A stretch of DNA of 64,000 nt, taken from the NCBI RefSeq assembly GCF_004137855.1, contig NZ_QBKB01000002.1:1313368-1377367 (forward strand), given 5' to 3'. Position 1 is the first letter of the stretch; each line of letters starts with the position of its first letter. Of this stretch, positions 8,419 through 17,942 are shown in pieces. Below the pieces are notes generated by a model, which had not been told where the DNA came from, ran no database searches, and saw nothing but the letters and a program-made list of their open reading frames with translations. A program made the position numbers and the translations under genes. Origin of the DNA: Methanohalophilus profundi (GTDB taxonomy: Archaea > Halobacteriota > Methanosarcinia > Methanosarcinales > Methanosarcinaceae).

Positions 8419-8559
8419 TCAGATACCACCCAATTCAGGAAGCCAGGCAATCTTGATTATGTACAGGAAAATCAGGATCAGTATTGCCAGCAGGATCAGT
8501 TTTTTCATTTTGCAAAAGAAAAACCCGACAGATTTGCCGATTTTGAATATAAAATCCAT
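8419..8559 (-). CDS. 46-aa single-pass membrane peptide
   Basis: Short ORF with a good ribosome-binding region (GGTGGTGG just upstream) lying between the cyclophilin and DUF166 genes. The product begins MDFIFKIGKSVGFFFCKMKK, followed by about 17 hydrophobic residues (LILLAILILIFLYIIKI) and a short polar tail ending GGI. The positive residues before the helix suggest an N-in topology. No family recognised; it is supported by the start signal and a composition unlike random sequence. Confidence 0.6.
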   Translation of the reverse strand: MDFIFKIGKSVGFFFCKMKKLILLAILILIFLYIIKIAWLPELGGI

Positions 8560-8584
8560 TCCACCACCATCCCACCTATTGTTT

Positions 8585-9010
8585 TCATTCTTCCACTACA
8601 CGCAGGCGGTCCATTACATCGCCTGGTTTGATTTTATATACAACATCCATACCCTCGATGACCTTTCCAAAAACCGTGTGCATACCGTCCAGGTGGGATT
8701 GTGGGGAATGGGTTATAAAAAACTGGCTTCCTCCGGTATCCTTGCCTGCGTGGGCCATTGACAGGGCCCCCTTTGTATGCTTGCGAGGATTGATCTCACA
8801 TTTGATCGTGAAACCCGGCCCACCTGTTCCATCACCCTTGGGGCATCCTCCCTGTATCACAAAATCAGGAATTACCCTGTGAAAGTTCAGGCCGTTATAG
8901 AATCCCTGCTTGATAAGTTTTTCAAAATTGGCAACCGTGCGGGGTGCATCATTTTCAAATAATTCAAGGATAATGTCTCCCTTGTCTGTCTCGATAATGG
9001 CTTTTTTCAT
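8585..9010 (-). CDS. Cyclophilin-type peptidyl-prolyl cis-trans isomerase
   Basis: 141-aa cytoplasmic protein folding enzyme. The cyclophilin signature [13 protein letters not shown] lies at residues 44-56, with the catalytic Arg and the active-site Phe/Gln region, followed by GDGTGGPGF and [15 protein letters not shown]. Length matches the short single-domain prokaryotic cyclophilins. It has no signal peptide. It stands alone between the small membrane peptide and a short Cys-containing ORF. Confidence 0.95.
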   Translation of the reverse strand: MKKAIIETDKGDIILELFENDAPRTVANFEKLIKQGFYNGLNFHRVIPDFVIQGGCPKGDGTGGPGFTIKCEINPRKHTKGALSMAHAGKDTGGSQFFITHSPQSHLDGMHTVFGKVIEGMDVVYKIKPGDVMDRLRVVEE

Positions 9011-9061
9011 TTTGCAACTCCGTTTTAATGTCGTTTTGAGATTTGGATGATCGGTTTATAG

Positions 9062-9208
9062 TTATTTCGCTGATGTTATTGTATTGATATCGGAATCCTT
9101 CAGGCCTGTGATCCGGACAATCTCATCTTCCAGTTCCCACAACATCCAATACGCCGCTTTCATCGGCCTGTAAGTATCTCCCTCTCCACATGATTGACAT
9201 CTCTGCAA
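9062..9208 (-). CDS. Short CxxC protein, 48 aa
   Basis: Probable small protein starting at a TTG (9206-9208). It begins MQRCQSCGEGDTYRP and continues into a charged, helical stretch with KAAYWMLWELEDEIVRIT. The single C-x2-C pair near the start resembles a half zinc ribbon. There is no ribosome-binding site; a TATA-like TTTAAATATA about 35 bases upstream would suit a leaderless message. It lies just downstream of cyclophilin's promoter side and convergent to nothing. I recognise no family. Confidence 0.45.
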   Translation of the reverse strand: MQRCQSCGEGDTYRPMKAAYWMLWELEDEIVRITGLKDSDINTITSAK

Positions 9209-9356
9209 TATTATACAGTAACAGTAATGTTGTTCTTTATTATATTTAAAGATATTATTAAAATAAGAATGCAAAGCTTGAGAAGTGATCACAAAATAAT
9301 GACCGGAATAAAAAAGAAAATGGAAAGGAGAGTAGATAAAGTAATATCCGGAGATA

Positions 9357-10640
9357 TTACTTTGCAAGATCGTAGTTCTGGTTTACGATCTTCAGGGCGC
9401 AGAAGTTTCCACACATGGTACATGCATCTGTGTCTTCTGGTGCACGACTATTCCTGACATCACGTGCAAGTTCCGGATCAAGTGCCAGACTGTACATTTT
9501 ATCCCAGTCAAGGTCACGGCGTGCCCTTGCCATTGCCAGATCCTGATCACGCTTGTTGAGTTTGACCATATCACCGACGTGGGCTGCGATCTTGGATGTC
9601 TTTACACCTTCGATAACATCTTCCTTATTTGGCAGGGCAAGGTGCTCTGCAGGGGTTACATAGCACAGGAAGTCACAGCCAGCTGCTGCGGACTGGGATG
9701 CACCGATCGCGGTAACGATGTGGTCACGTCCCGGGGCAACATCTGTGATAAGTGGTCCGAGCATGTAGAATGGCTTGCGGTTGCTCATGGATTTCATGAG
9801 TTTCACATTCATATCGACCTCGTCCAGTGGTACGTGGCCCGGCCCTTCTACAATAACCTGGAGATCATATTCGTCATGGGCCCTCTGGGCGCATTCGGAG
9901 TTGATGATAAGTTCCTGGATCTGTGCACGGTCGGTTGCATCGTGGATAGCACCGGCACGCATTCCGTTACCTGTTGAAAGGGTGACTTCGTGCTCTTTGA
10001 GGATTTCACAGAGATAGTCGAAGTCTGCATAAAGGGGATTTTCCTTTTCGTTGTGGAGCATCCAGGAGCTCATGAAAGCACCGCCACGGGAGCAAAGTCC
10101 ACCATAGCGGCCATGGGCTTTAAGCCTGTCAAGTACGATGTTGTTGACACCGGTGTGGATTGCCATGAAGTTGGTACCCAGTTTTGCCTGCTCCTCGGTT
10201 GCATTCCACAGGTCGTCTTCTGTCATGTGGACGATGGAACCGTCCCTTTTGGCTGCTGAGATAAAGGCCTGGTAGAGGGGTACTGAACCTACAGACAGAT
10301 CGATTGCATCACAGACCTTTTTCCTGATTCCAAGGAAATCTCCGCCTGTACCCAGTTCCATAAGGGTGTCTGCGCCGGCTGCCTGTGCTGCTTTTGCTTT
10401 TTCAATTTCAAGATTCTCATCGACGATATCCGAAGATGCTCCGATGGAAGCGTTCACTTTTGTAGTAAGCCCTTCTCCAATACCACACACTCTGATGTCC
10501 CTGTAGGGGGTAACAGGTATAACGATTCTTCCGGCTGCAATTCCACGGCGCACAAATTCAGGCTCAACACCTTCGATTTCTGCAACCTTCTTCATCTCTT
10601 CGGTAATAGTTCCGTTCTTGGCATCTGTTACGATTGACAT
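9357..10640 (-). CDS. thiC: Phosphomethylpyrimidine synthase ThiC
   Basis: Radical SAM enzyme converting aminoimidazole ribotide to hydroxymethylpyrimidine phosphate for thiamine. The C-terminal cluster motif is present (CTMCGNFC, C-X2-C-X4-C), together with long conserved stretches such as VEGPGHVPLDEVDMNVK and LGPLITDVAPGRDHI. 427 aa matches archaeal ThiC, which lacks the N-terminal extension of many bacterial enzymes. GAGGTAA precedes the ATG, and a TATA box lies at 10677-10692. I saw no TPP riboswitch upstream. Confidence 0.97.
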   Translation of the reverse strand: MSIVTDAKNGTITEEMKKVAEIEGVEPEFVRRGIAAGRIVIPVTPYRDIRVCGIGEGLTTKVNASIGASSDIVDENLEIEKAKAAQAAGADTLMELGTGGDFLGIRKKVCDAIDLSVGSVPLYQAFISAAKRDGSIVHMTEDDLWNATEEQAKLGTNFMAIHTGVNNIVLDRLKAHGRYGGLCSRGGAFMSSWMLHNEKENPLYADFDYLCEILKEHEVTLSTGNGMRAGAIHDATDRAQIQELIINSECAQRAHDEYDLQVIVEGPGHVPLDEVDMNVKLMKSMSNRKPFYMLGPLITDVAPGRDHIVTAIGASQSAAAGCDFLCYVTPAEHLALPNKEDVIEGVKTSKIAAHVGDMVKLNKRDQDLAMARARRDLDWDKMYSLALDPELARDVRNSRAPEDTDACTMCGNFCALKIVNQNYDLAK

Positions 10641-10676
10641 GTTTTTACCTCGTTTTAATGATGGGAAATGGGAACA

Positions 10677-10692
10677 TATTTTATTTAAACCT
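10677..10692 (-). promoter_or_regulatory. TATA box of thiC
   Basis: On the minus strand the sequence AAGGTTTAAATAAAAT lies about 40 bases before the thiC start. It is the best TATA match in the 254-base gap between thiC and the glycosyltransferase; the rest of that gap is AT-rich and shows no gene. Confidence 0.5.
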
Positions 10693-10894
10693 TATCAAAA
10701 AATCAATTTGTGTTGATGTAAAGTAGTTTTGAGTTTGCTTTCTATTCTAATTGTGATGCTCATGTATAATTAGTTATAAGCATGCAGGTAACGTTTTTTG
10801 ATATTAATGCATAAAAAAGTAAATCATATATAAGTAACAAAATATGATTTCTCAAAAGTAAAGTGAAGTTGTTTATAGGTACCCTCTGGCAAAT

Positions 10895-11812
10895 TCATCT
10901 TTGCTGGCGGCGAAGGGTACGCATTGTCTCCCTGTGGAGGGATACTACAAGATCACTTAGCATTCCGAATATGAACATCTGGATTCCCGAAATAATGAGC
11001 AACGCTGTCAGGATGGTCATTGGTATATGGGTAATACCTATCATCCATTCGCTTACGACATAGATTCCCAGCAATATGCCACAAAGAGTAAGTATAGCAC
11101 CGATTATCCCGAAATAGAACATCGGATTGTGAAATTTGGCCATCTTATAGATCGTACTGCCAATCCCAAAACCATCAGTCAGGGGGTTGAGTTTCGTATC
11201 TCCTTCATCAGGACGCGGCCTGTAGGCTATTGGAACAACTTCTACGCGGTGCTCTTTTTTCATACTGTCAACAGCAATCTCTGATTCGATCTCAAAACCC
11301 GTCTCATGGAGTTCCAGTTCCCGGATTGCCTGGTTTGTGAATCCCCTGTAGCCAGACAGGATATCCACAAGATTTTTCCTGTAAATGATACTAAAAAATT
11401 TATTAAGCATCTTGTTGCCGATCAGGTTCAGTTTTGTAAAAGCACCCGGATCAAAATCTGCAAACCGGTTGCCAATAACATGGTCTGCCCTTCCTGTTTC
11501 CAGTGGTTCAAGCATTGAATGAACGTCTTTTGCAAGATAGGTTCCGTCCCCGTCGATCATGATGACATAGGGGTCATCTATCATCGCAAGGGCATCCTGG
11601 ACAGCCCGGCCTTTTCCTTTCCCGGTTTGGGCAACAACTCTTGCGCCCATACTTTTGGCAATTTCCTGTGTATCATCAGAGCTATTGCCATCAATAACAA
11701 AAATATTCCCGAAACCTTCGGTATTGAAATCTTCAATAAGCTGGCCGATGGTGGCACCCTCATTCAATGTGGGGATGAGGATGCAAACATCTTCCCTGTA
11801 ATCTTCAGTCAC
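10895..11812 (-). CDS. aglJ: Dolichyl-phosphate glycosyltransferase, AglJ-like
   Basis: Family 2 glycosyltransferase (305 aa) of the DPM1/AglJ group. It probably loads the first sugar onto dolichol phosphate for N-glycosylation of surface proteins. N-terminal nucleotide-sugar fold: LIPTLNEGATIG, VIDGNSSDDT and the metal site DGDGTY. GNRF and LSGYRGF follow, then two membrane helices (about residues 235-258 and 266-290) and a basic tail. Starts at GTG 11812, 10 bases after tbp. The AglJ name rests on architecture; the sugar donor cannot be told from sequence. Confidence 0.8.
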   Translation of the reverse strand: MTEDYREDVCILIPTLNEGATIGQLIEDFNTEGFGNIFVIDGNSSDDTQEIAKSMGARVVAQTGKGKGRAVQDALAMIDDPYVIMIDGDGTYLAKDVHSMLEPLETGRADHVIGNRFADFDPGAFTKLNLIGNKMLNKFFSIIYRKNLVDILSGYRGFTNQAIRELELHETGFEIESEIAVDSMKKEHRVEVVPIAYRPRPDEGDTKLNPLTDGFGIGSTIYKMAKFHNPMFYFGIIGAILTLCGILLGIYVVSEWMIGITHIPMTILTALLIISGIQMFIFGMLSDLVVSLHRETMRTLRRQQR

Positions 11813-11822
11813 GTTATTCCCT

Positions 11823-12374
11823 TTAAAGGAGGCCCATATTGTCCAGCTGTTGTCTTACTACTTCTACTCCTTCTTCGCAGTTTTCCGGGGATTTGCCACC
11901 GGTAACCACCAGTTTGCCGGAACTGAAAATCAGTACGACAACTTTTGGCTCATCGATCCTGTAAACGAGTCCGGGGAATTGTTCGGGTTCATATTCGATA
12001 TTCTCAAGACCGAGTCCGATTGCGATTGCATTAAGGTTGAGTACAGCTTTGAGGTCAGCGGAGGCGACAATGTTCTGTACGGTGATATCCGGTTTTTCAA
12101 GGGTATCTATACCAATACCGTTGAGTTTTTTGGCCATGTCCGCAATTACTGTGTGTACATCATCTACGTTTTTGGCACCTGTACAGACCACTTTCCCCGA
12201 GGTGAAAACAAGAAATGCCGCCTTTGGGTTTGATACGCGGTATACGAGACCGGGGAATTTCTGCTTGTTATATTCTGCTCCTTCAAATTCAGCTTCGATC
12301 TTTGTAAGGTCGAATTCCTCGGCAAGTTTGGTGGAAGCTACCACATTTTCTATTTTAATGTTATAATCTGTCAT
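11823..12374 (-). CDS. tbp: TATA-box binding protein TBP
   Basis: General transcription factor that binds archaeal TATA boxes and recruits TFB. The 183-aa protein is a tandem repeat of two saddle halves: repeat 1 has [19 protein letters not shown] and FPGLVYRV, repeat 2 has [19 protein letters not shown] and FPGLVYRI, each followed by FxSGKxVxTGxK. Length and symmetry are those of a standard archaeal TBP, with an acidic-neutral tail. The upstream gap contains TATA-like and palindromic AT-rich elements (12441-12462). Confidence 0.97.
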   Translation of the reverse strand: MTDYNIKIENVVASTKLAEEFDLTKIEAEFEGAEYNKQKFPGLVYRVSNPKAAFLVFTSGKVVCTGAKNVDDVHTVIADMAKKLNGIGIDTLEKPDITVQNIVASADLKAVLNLNAIAIGLGLENIEYEPEQFPGLVYRIDEPKVVVLIFSSGKLVVTGGKSPENCEEGVEVVRQQLDNMGLL

Positions 12375-12440
12375 ATTCTCAGGTCCTTGGAAATTGAAGC
12401 AAATAATTCCAGATAGTTTATATATTCTTATAGTTTCTTA

Positions 12441-12462
12441 ATTTAAATACCTATTTAAATAG
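12441..12462 (-). promoter_or_regulatory. TATA-like palindrome upstream of tbp
   Basis: The plus-strand bases GTATTTAAATACCTATTTAAATAG-type elements here contain two TATTTAAATA cores in tandem, the second being the perfect palindrome CTATTTAAATAG (12451-12462). Another AT-rich box (about 12418-12432) lies nearer tbp. Multiple TBP-binding sites upstream of tbp would allow autoregulation; that is inference. Confidence 0.4.
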
Positions 12463-12469
12463 CTTTACC

Positions 12470-13570
12470 TTATTCTGCCTTCCGCAGACCCTTGATAACA
12501 GCATCATACTTGCTTTTGACTCTCTCTATAAGGCCACCTTCCAGGTTACGATGGGTTGGGACAAGGATATCCGCTTCCCTTCCGATTTCCTCGCCTGAAG
12601 TGTTTGTTTCATAATCCGGGGCAATCAGTATTCCATCTTTTGAAACACCGATATGCAGATCTTTAACAATGCGTGCCACCATCTCGGTTTCCGGGGTGAC
12701 CCTGGCACTTATGGTCATGGCTCTTGATCGGTATTCATTCTTTAGTTCCTCGAGCAGCTCCAGGGTTTCCTTTACCCTGGCCGGCTCTCCCTCGCTTTTT
12801 AGTATATTGACGGCTTCAGCAAGATCGTCAAATGTAGTGGATCCGGCTTCGATAATCTCTCCTGAATAATGTTTTTCCACCTCTTCCTTATATCCCCGGG
12901 AAATAACCATTTTGTAAACCGTATCAAGGGTCTGAAGTTCTTGCTCGGTGGGATTATAAGCATCTACCATGCGGTAATCTTTGATTCCACACATCTGTGC
13001 CAGCGATTCATACATGGGAGTAAATCCGACAAACCTGCGTCCAAGCCAGCGGTCAAGTCCTTCTTTGCCACTTTGTTGTTTTGAAAGTTCTATCATCTTG
13101 TTGCGGATAAGTTCGGGTTTATTGTCCTCAAGACCGAAATAATCTGCAAAAAGAGGGGTGGTGGAGAGTAGTTTTGTCCTGCCTTGTGGTGTGCTTTCAA
13201 TAAATCCCCGATTTTGCAATTCCCGGATATGATCATATGCCTTGTTGCCGCGCATATCTACAATATCCGATTGTACTACAGGCTGATGATAGGCTATCAT
13301 GGAAAGGGTGCGTAGCATGGGAGAACTCAGCTCCCGGGGTGCAAAGGGACGGATAATATCAGAATACTTTGATCTGACCTGCATGACATATCTTTCACCC
13401 AGGTCCACGATCTCCAGTCCAGATTCTCTTTCCTCATATTCCCGGATGAGGGTTTCTACAATTTTTGTGACCTGTTTTTTATCTTTGTCAAGTATCTTTT
13501 GCAGTTTTTGTATCTCAACTGCACTGCCTGCTGCAAAAAGTGCAGCTTCAACAATTTCCCTGTCGGACAT
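12470..13570 (-). CDS. scpB: Segregation and condensation protein ScpB with long C-terminal extension
   Basis: Subunit of the SMC-ScpAB condensin. Residues 1-165 form the two winged helices of ScpB (EIVEAALFAAGSAVEIQKL, YVMQVRSKYSDIIRPF, LRTLSMIAYHQPVVQSDI, GNKAYDHIRELQNRGFI). The remaining 200 residues are not in the usual bacterial protein of about 190-200 aa. They include WLGRRFVGFTPMYESLAQ and an acidic, helical DLAEAVNILKSEGEPARVKE region. GAGGTTG precedes the ATG. It follows scpA by 18 bases in the mre11-rad50-smc-scpA-scpB block. Confidence 0.88.
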   Translation of the reverse strand: MSDREIVEAALFAAGSAVEIQKLQKILDKDKKQVTKIVETLIREYEERESGLEIVDLGERYVMQVRSKYSDIIRPFAPRELSSPMLRTLSMIAYHQPVVQSDIVDMRGNKAYDHIRELQNRGFIESTPQGRTKLLSTTPLFADYFGLEDNKPELIRNKMIELSKQQSGKEGLDRWLGRRFVGFTPMYESLAQMCGIKDYRMVDAYNPTEQELQTLDTVYKMVISRGYKEEVEKHYSGEIIEAGSTTFDDLAEAVNILKSEGEPARVKETLELLEELKNEYRSRAMTISARVTPETEMVARIVKDLHIGVSKDGILIAPDYETNTSGEEIGREADILVPTHRNLEGGLIERVKSKYDAVIKGLRKAE

Positions 13571-13588
13571 TTTTCAAACCAACCTCTT

Positions 13589-14407
13589 TCAAACAGGCTG
13601 CTCTTTATTTCCATAAGAGTATATATACAATTCTCCGAAGAGTTCATCCTGTCTCAAACAGATTTTCCTCTGGGAAGCCATGAAAAGGAGGGATAGGTAA
13701 GTCATTACCCTTTCTGAACGGGAGGGTATAGGATCTGTGATCTCAGTAAAACTGACCTTTTCTTTCCCGTGCAGAATCTCTTCAATTATTTCTTCTAGGT
13801 CTTCGACACGCCCCTTTATGTCTTCCTCATGAGCAATACCTAGCACATCTTCTGTGGTAGGCTCCTCTTCCATGTGGAGGACACGTTTTTGTCGCCTCTG
13901 GGTCCTTCTGGATTCAACATTTTCTGCCTTTTTCAATTCATTAATTAGCTCCTGCAGGGTAACAGGTCTTGTGGCAGCGCGGCGAATCGGCAATTTGGGT
14001 ACGGGGTAGTCTTCTTCATTCTGGAATTCGAGATCATCATCAGGTATATCATCATCGGGTTCTTCATCTTCTTCCTGTATGATACCTGTGGATTTCATCC
14101 TGAGGAGAATGGAAGCATAAAGCAGTGTTCTGCCTGTGATCCTCAGATCCATTATCTTCATTTCTTCTATTTTTTCCAGGAATTTATCCGTGATCTCTAC
14201 AATATCAATATCCCAGGGATTGATACTTTCACTTTTTGCAAGGTTTACGAGGATTTCTACAGGTTCACAGAGCACATCATCTGATAATTCCAGCTCGGCT
14301 TCGTCTACACCCAGTTCCTTCAACGTTTTCAGGAATTCAGGATCAATACCCTGTACCATGTTTTCCAGCAACGGGATTTCATCGTTTTTTACCGATATAC
14401 TGTTCAC
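13589..14407 (-). CDS. scpA: Kleisin subunit ScpA of condensin
   Basis: ScpA bridges the SMC heads. The N-terminal half has the family pattern VEILVNLAKSESINPWDIDI and KFLEKIEEMKIMDLRITGR, the C-terminal half ends in a winged helix with VSFTEITD and FMASQRKICLRQDELFGELYI. In the middle there is a long acidic linker (about residues 115-135, rich in D and E). 272 aa is typical. The GTG start overlaps the smc stop as GTGA, so the two are translationally coupled. Confidence 0.92.
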   Translation of the reverse strand: MNSISVKNDEIPLLENMVQGIDPEFLKTLKELGVDEAELELSDDVLCEPVEILVNLAKSESINPWDIDIVEITDKFLEKIEEMKIMDLRITGRTLLYASILLRMKSTGIIQEEDEEPDDDIPDDDLEFQNEEDYPVPKLPIRRAATRPVTLQELINELKKAENVESRRTQRRQKRVLHMEEEPTTEDVLGIAHEEDIKGRVEDLEEIIEEILHGKEKVSFTEITDPIPSRSERVMTYLSLLFMASQRKICLRQDELFGELYIYSYGNKEQPV

Positions 14408-17400
14408 CGTATTTTCACACCCGTAATACTTGTGATATTATCCTGCTGCATTGTTACACCAATTGTGCGCTCGGCAGCTTCTATCATCGGTTTCCTCAAA
14501 GAGACAACTATGAACTGGGCATTGCTTGCTGCCTTTTTAACACGCCTGGCAACCCTTTCAGCATTTGCTCCGTCAAGGAACATATCGATCTCATCAAAAG
14601 CATAGAACGGTGCGGGACGATATTGCTGGATAGCAAATAAAAATGCAAGTGCTGTGAGACTCTTTTCTCCGCCCGACATCGCTTCAAGCCGCTGCAGGGT
14701 CTTATTCCGGGGCTGGGCTTTGAGGGTCATGCCTCCGGAGAAAGGGTCTTCCTCATTGTCCAGCACAAGTTCCCCGACACCATCGGAAAGCTCATTGAAG
14801 ATTTCCTTGAAGGCATCATTGATACCATTGTAGGTTTCCATGAAGGTCTCTTTTTTAAGGTTATCATACTGGTCGATACGATCCAGGATCTGCTCTCTTT
14901 CATTGAACAGGATTGCCCTGCGGCTTTTGAGATCAACAATTCTTTGCTCCACTTCCTCATATTCATCTATAGCCCGCATATTCACAGGTTCCAGGGCTTC
15001 CATTGCCTTTTCAATCGAAGTTATCCTTGTACGCACTGTTTCGTAACCAGGGACTTCATCAGTCTCTTCAAGGCCACGGCGTGTGATCTCTTCGCGGAGC
15101 TGTTCAATTTGTTCCTTCACGGCATCCAGTGTGGCCTCAAGTGCCATTTTCTGGTTCTCTGCCTTCTCATAGCGGCTCTTGACCCTATCAACTTCATCAC
15201 GTTGGGTTGAGTAGGCCATTTCCTTATTCTCTCTTTCTCCCTGAAGCTGGCGCAGTTCACCTGTGAGTTCTTCTTCACGTTGTTTCTTTTCTTCCAGTTC
15301 GCTTTCCAGGGACGTGATCTTATTCTTGAGTTCTCCTATGCGCTCTTTTAGTGTACGCTTTTTCTCATCCATCTGGGCTATTTGTTCCCGATTTTGTTCC
15401 ATTTTCTCGGTTGCGTATTTTTTATCGAGCTCAAGAGCATTGATCTGCCCGTCAATATCCCTTATCCTTCCGTCTAGGCGGCGCAGTTCCTCGTCCAGGG
15501 CTTCTGCCTGCTTATTGAGCTCGGGAATTTCTGAATCGGCGAGTTTTACCTCGATCTGCGTTATGTTCTGTTGCAGGGATTGTTCCCTTTCTTCCAGATG
15601 CTCTTTCTTCTCAACGGTTTCATTCATCTCCGTTCGCATCTGCTGGCGTTCTTCCTCGATCTGCCTGAGTTCCTCATCCTTGCTATTGAGCAATTTTTCA
15701 AGCGTCTCTCCGCGATTACCAATCTCCTCGAATTGCATCTGTTTGCGCGCGATCTCGTTCTCATACTGCTGGATTTCCTTGTTGGTGTTTGAAATATGCC
15801 CCTCGGTAGTATCCAGTTTATTGATCGCATTGCTTCTGCGTGATTCCAGTTTGGTAAGTTCCTCGGATATCCTGACAAGTTTATCTTTTTCAGAGGCTGC
15901 AAATGACAGGCCGGACTTGCGCTGGGAGCCACCGCTCATTGCCCCGCTTTTTTCAACGATCTCACCTTCCAGGGTCACCATGCGCAGCCCGCCCATCAGT
16001 TTTCGGGCGTTTTCAAGGGTATCAACAACAAGGGTGTCCCGGAATACATACCAGAAGGCTGCTTCGAATTTCGGGTCAAAATCGATAAGATCAATAGCAT
16101 AACCGATTACGCCTTCCCTGTCGGAGAGGTTTTTGTAGGGTCTGCGTGCTTCCATCTTATTTAGGGGAAGGAAGGTTGCCCTGCCTGATCTCTGGCGTTT
16201 CAGGTAAGCAATAGCCCGGGAAGCATCTTCGTCCGTATCCACCACAACTGCCTGCATTCGCCCCCCTGCAGCGATTCCCAGGGCGGTTGAATATTTCTGA
16301 TTTACTTTTCCCAGCTCTGCTATGGTGCCATAAATACCGGGCAAGCCATGTTTGTCTTTTTCCTTGATTACCGCGTCTACTGCCCGGGAATACCTGCTTG
16401 TGTCCTCTGCTGCCCTCACACGGGCTTCAAGCATTGCATAGTCCTGTTGTTTGCTGCGTATGTCACTTTCCAGATCACTGACAACCTTTTTTATCTGAGA
16501 ACGATTGCTTTCCAGGTCATCCAGGTCTTTTGTCAACCCTTCTATCTTTTCGTTGAGTTTGTCAATATCATACTGGACGGATTTAGTATCGCTTTCAGAG
16601 GACTTGGCTTTCTCCTTTGCCTGCCTGATCTCATCTTCTATTTCTGCTACATCTGAAGATTTGCGACGCAGGGAATCCAGCAGCCTGTCCTCGTTACGCA
16701 TGAGCTCGTTTTTCTGGGTTTTTAGCTGTTCCAGTTCGTCCTTATTTGCAGAAAGTTCGTCCCTTGTTCGCGCAAATTTTTCATCCACATCGGCGATTTT
16801 GCTCTGCAGTAACATCCTCTGGGTACGTTTTTCAGAAATTTCCGATTGCAGGGTTTCCTTCTGGAAACTGTGTTCCTTAATCTTTTCCTCGATGCCATCT
16901 ACCTTGCCCTTTGATTCATCGATTTCCAGGAAAACCTGCGTCTGGCGGCATCGATCTCATCGATTTCCTGGCCTGCATATTCGATACGATCACTGCATCC
17001 CGAGATTTCTCCACGAATCTCTTCAATTCGCCTTTTTACCTCGATCTGCTCATCTTCGCCCATCTTCTGGATGCGCTGGTTAAGTAAGCGTAATTCTTCT
17101 TCCCTTTCTTCCAGGATATCTTTTTTCTGTTTAAGTTCTGAGGAGATTTCTTCCAATTTTTCCTGCTGGGCGTCGTATTCCTGACCGACCCCTTCAAGTT
17201 CGGTTTTTGCATCCTTGAGTTTAGAAAGCAGCACGAAACCCTCAAACTTCATCTTTTCTTCCTTGAGGGACTGGTATTTGACAGCCTGGTCACGTTCTCC
17301 CTGGAGTTTTTCCTTTTGCTTATCCACTTCATCGATCAGGATATCTGCCCGTTCAATGCGCTCCCTTACAACTTCAAGTTCATTGAGGGCTCTCTCCTTC

Positions 17401-17924
17401 TTATTGTCAAACTCTGCAACCCCGGCAATCTCATCTATGATCTTGCGTCGCTCCCCGGCGGTCATTGTGATGATTCTTGTGACGTCTCCCTGCATTACGA
17501 CATTGTATCCTTCGGGTGTGACCCTTGCCTTTGCAAGATAATTATGCACATCACCAAGACTTACCGATTTGCCGTTGAAGTAGAAATAGCTGTAGTAACC
17601 GCTGTCTGTACTACGCACCTTCCGGCTAATCACAACTTCGTCATTGTCAACAGGAAGTTCCCTGTCCTTGTTATCAAAATAGATGGTAACCTGGGCATTG
17701 TCCGGATTTTTGCTTTTTTCCCCGTTATATATGAGGTCGGTAAGTTTTTCCGCCCTCAATGTGCGGGAGCTGGACAATCCCAGGACAAAAAGTATACCAT
17801 CAATTATATTGGATTTTCCACTTCCGTTGGGGCCTGAAATAGTTGTGAAATCATCAAAAAAAGGGATTTTTACTTTTTTCCCGAATGATTTGAAATTCAG
17901 AAATTCTATCTTTTTTATATACAC
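14404..17924 (-). CDS. smc: Chromosome partition protein SMC, interrupted by a single-base frameshift
   Basis: ABC-type ATPase of condensin. N-terminal part (from the GTG at 17924): FKSFGKKVKIPFFDDF and Walker A GPNGSGKSNIID. Coiled coils flank a hinge (HGLPGIYGTIAELGKV to AGGRMQAVVVD), and the C-terminal head has LEAMSGGEKSLTALAF and AFDEIDMFLDGAN. Near 16938 one base is missing: the first frame ends in ARRRFSWKSMNQRAR, while the frame shifted by one continues QVFLEIDESKGKVDG without stop to the MLLQSKIADVD region. Restoring one base gives about 1173 aa, the usual SMC length. I treat this as one gene with a sequence error. Confidence 0.93.
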
Positions 17925-17942
17925 GCCAATCCTCTTTGGGCT

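Noticed and set aside
10641-10894. TPP riboswitch before thiC
   Set aside because: No THI-box elements visible; only TATA-like sequence.
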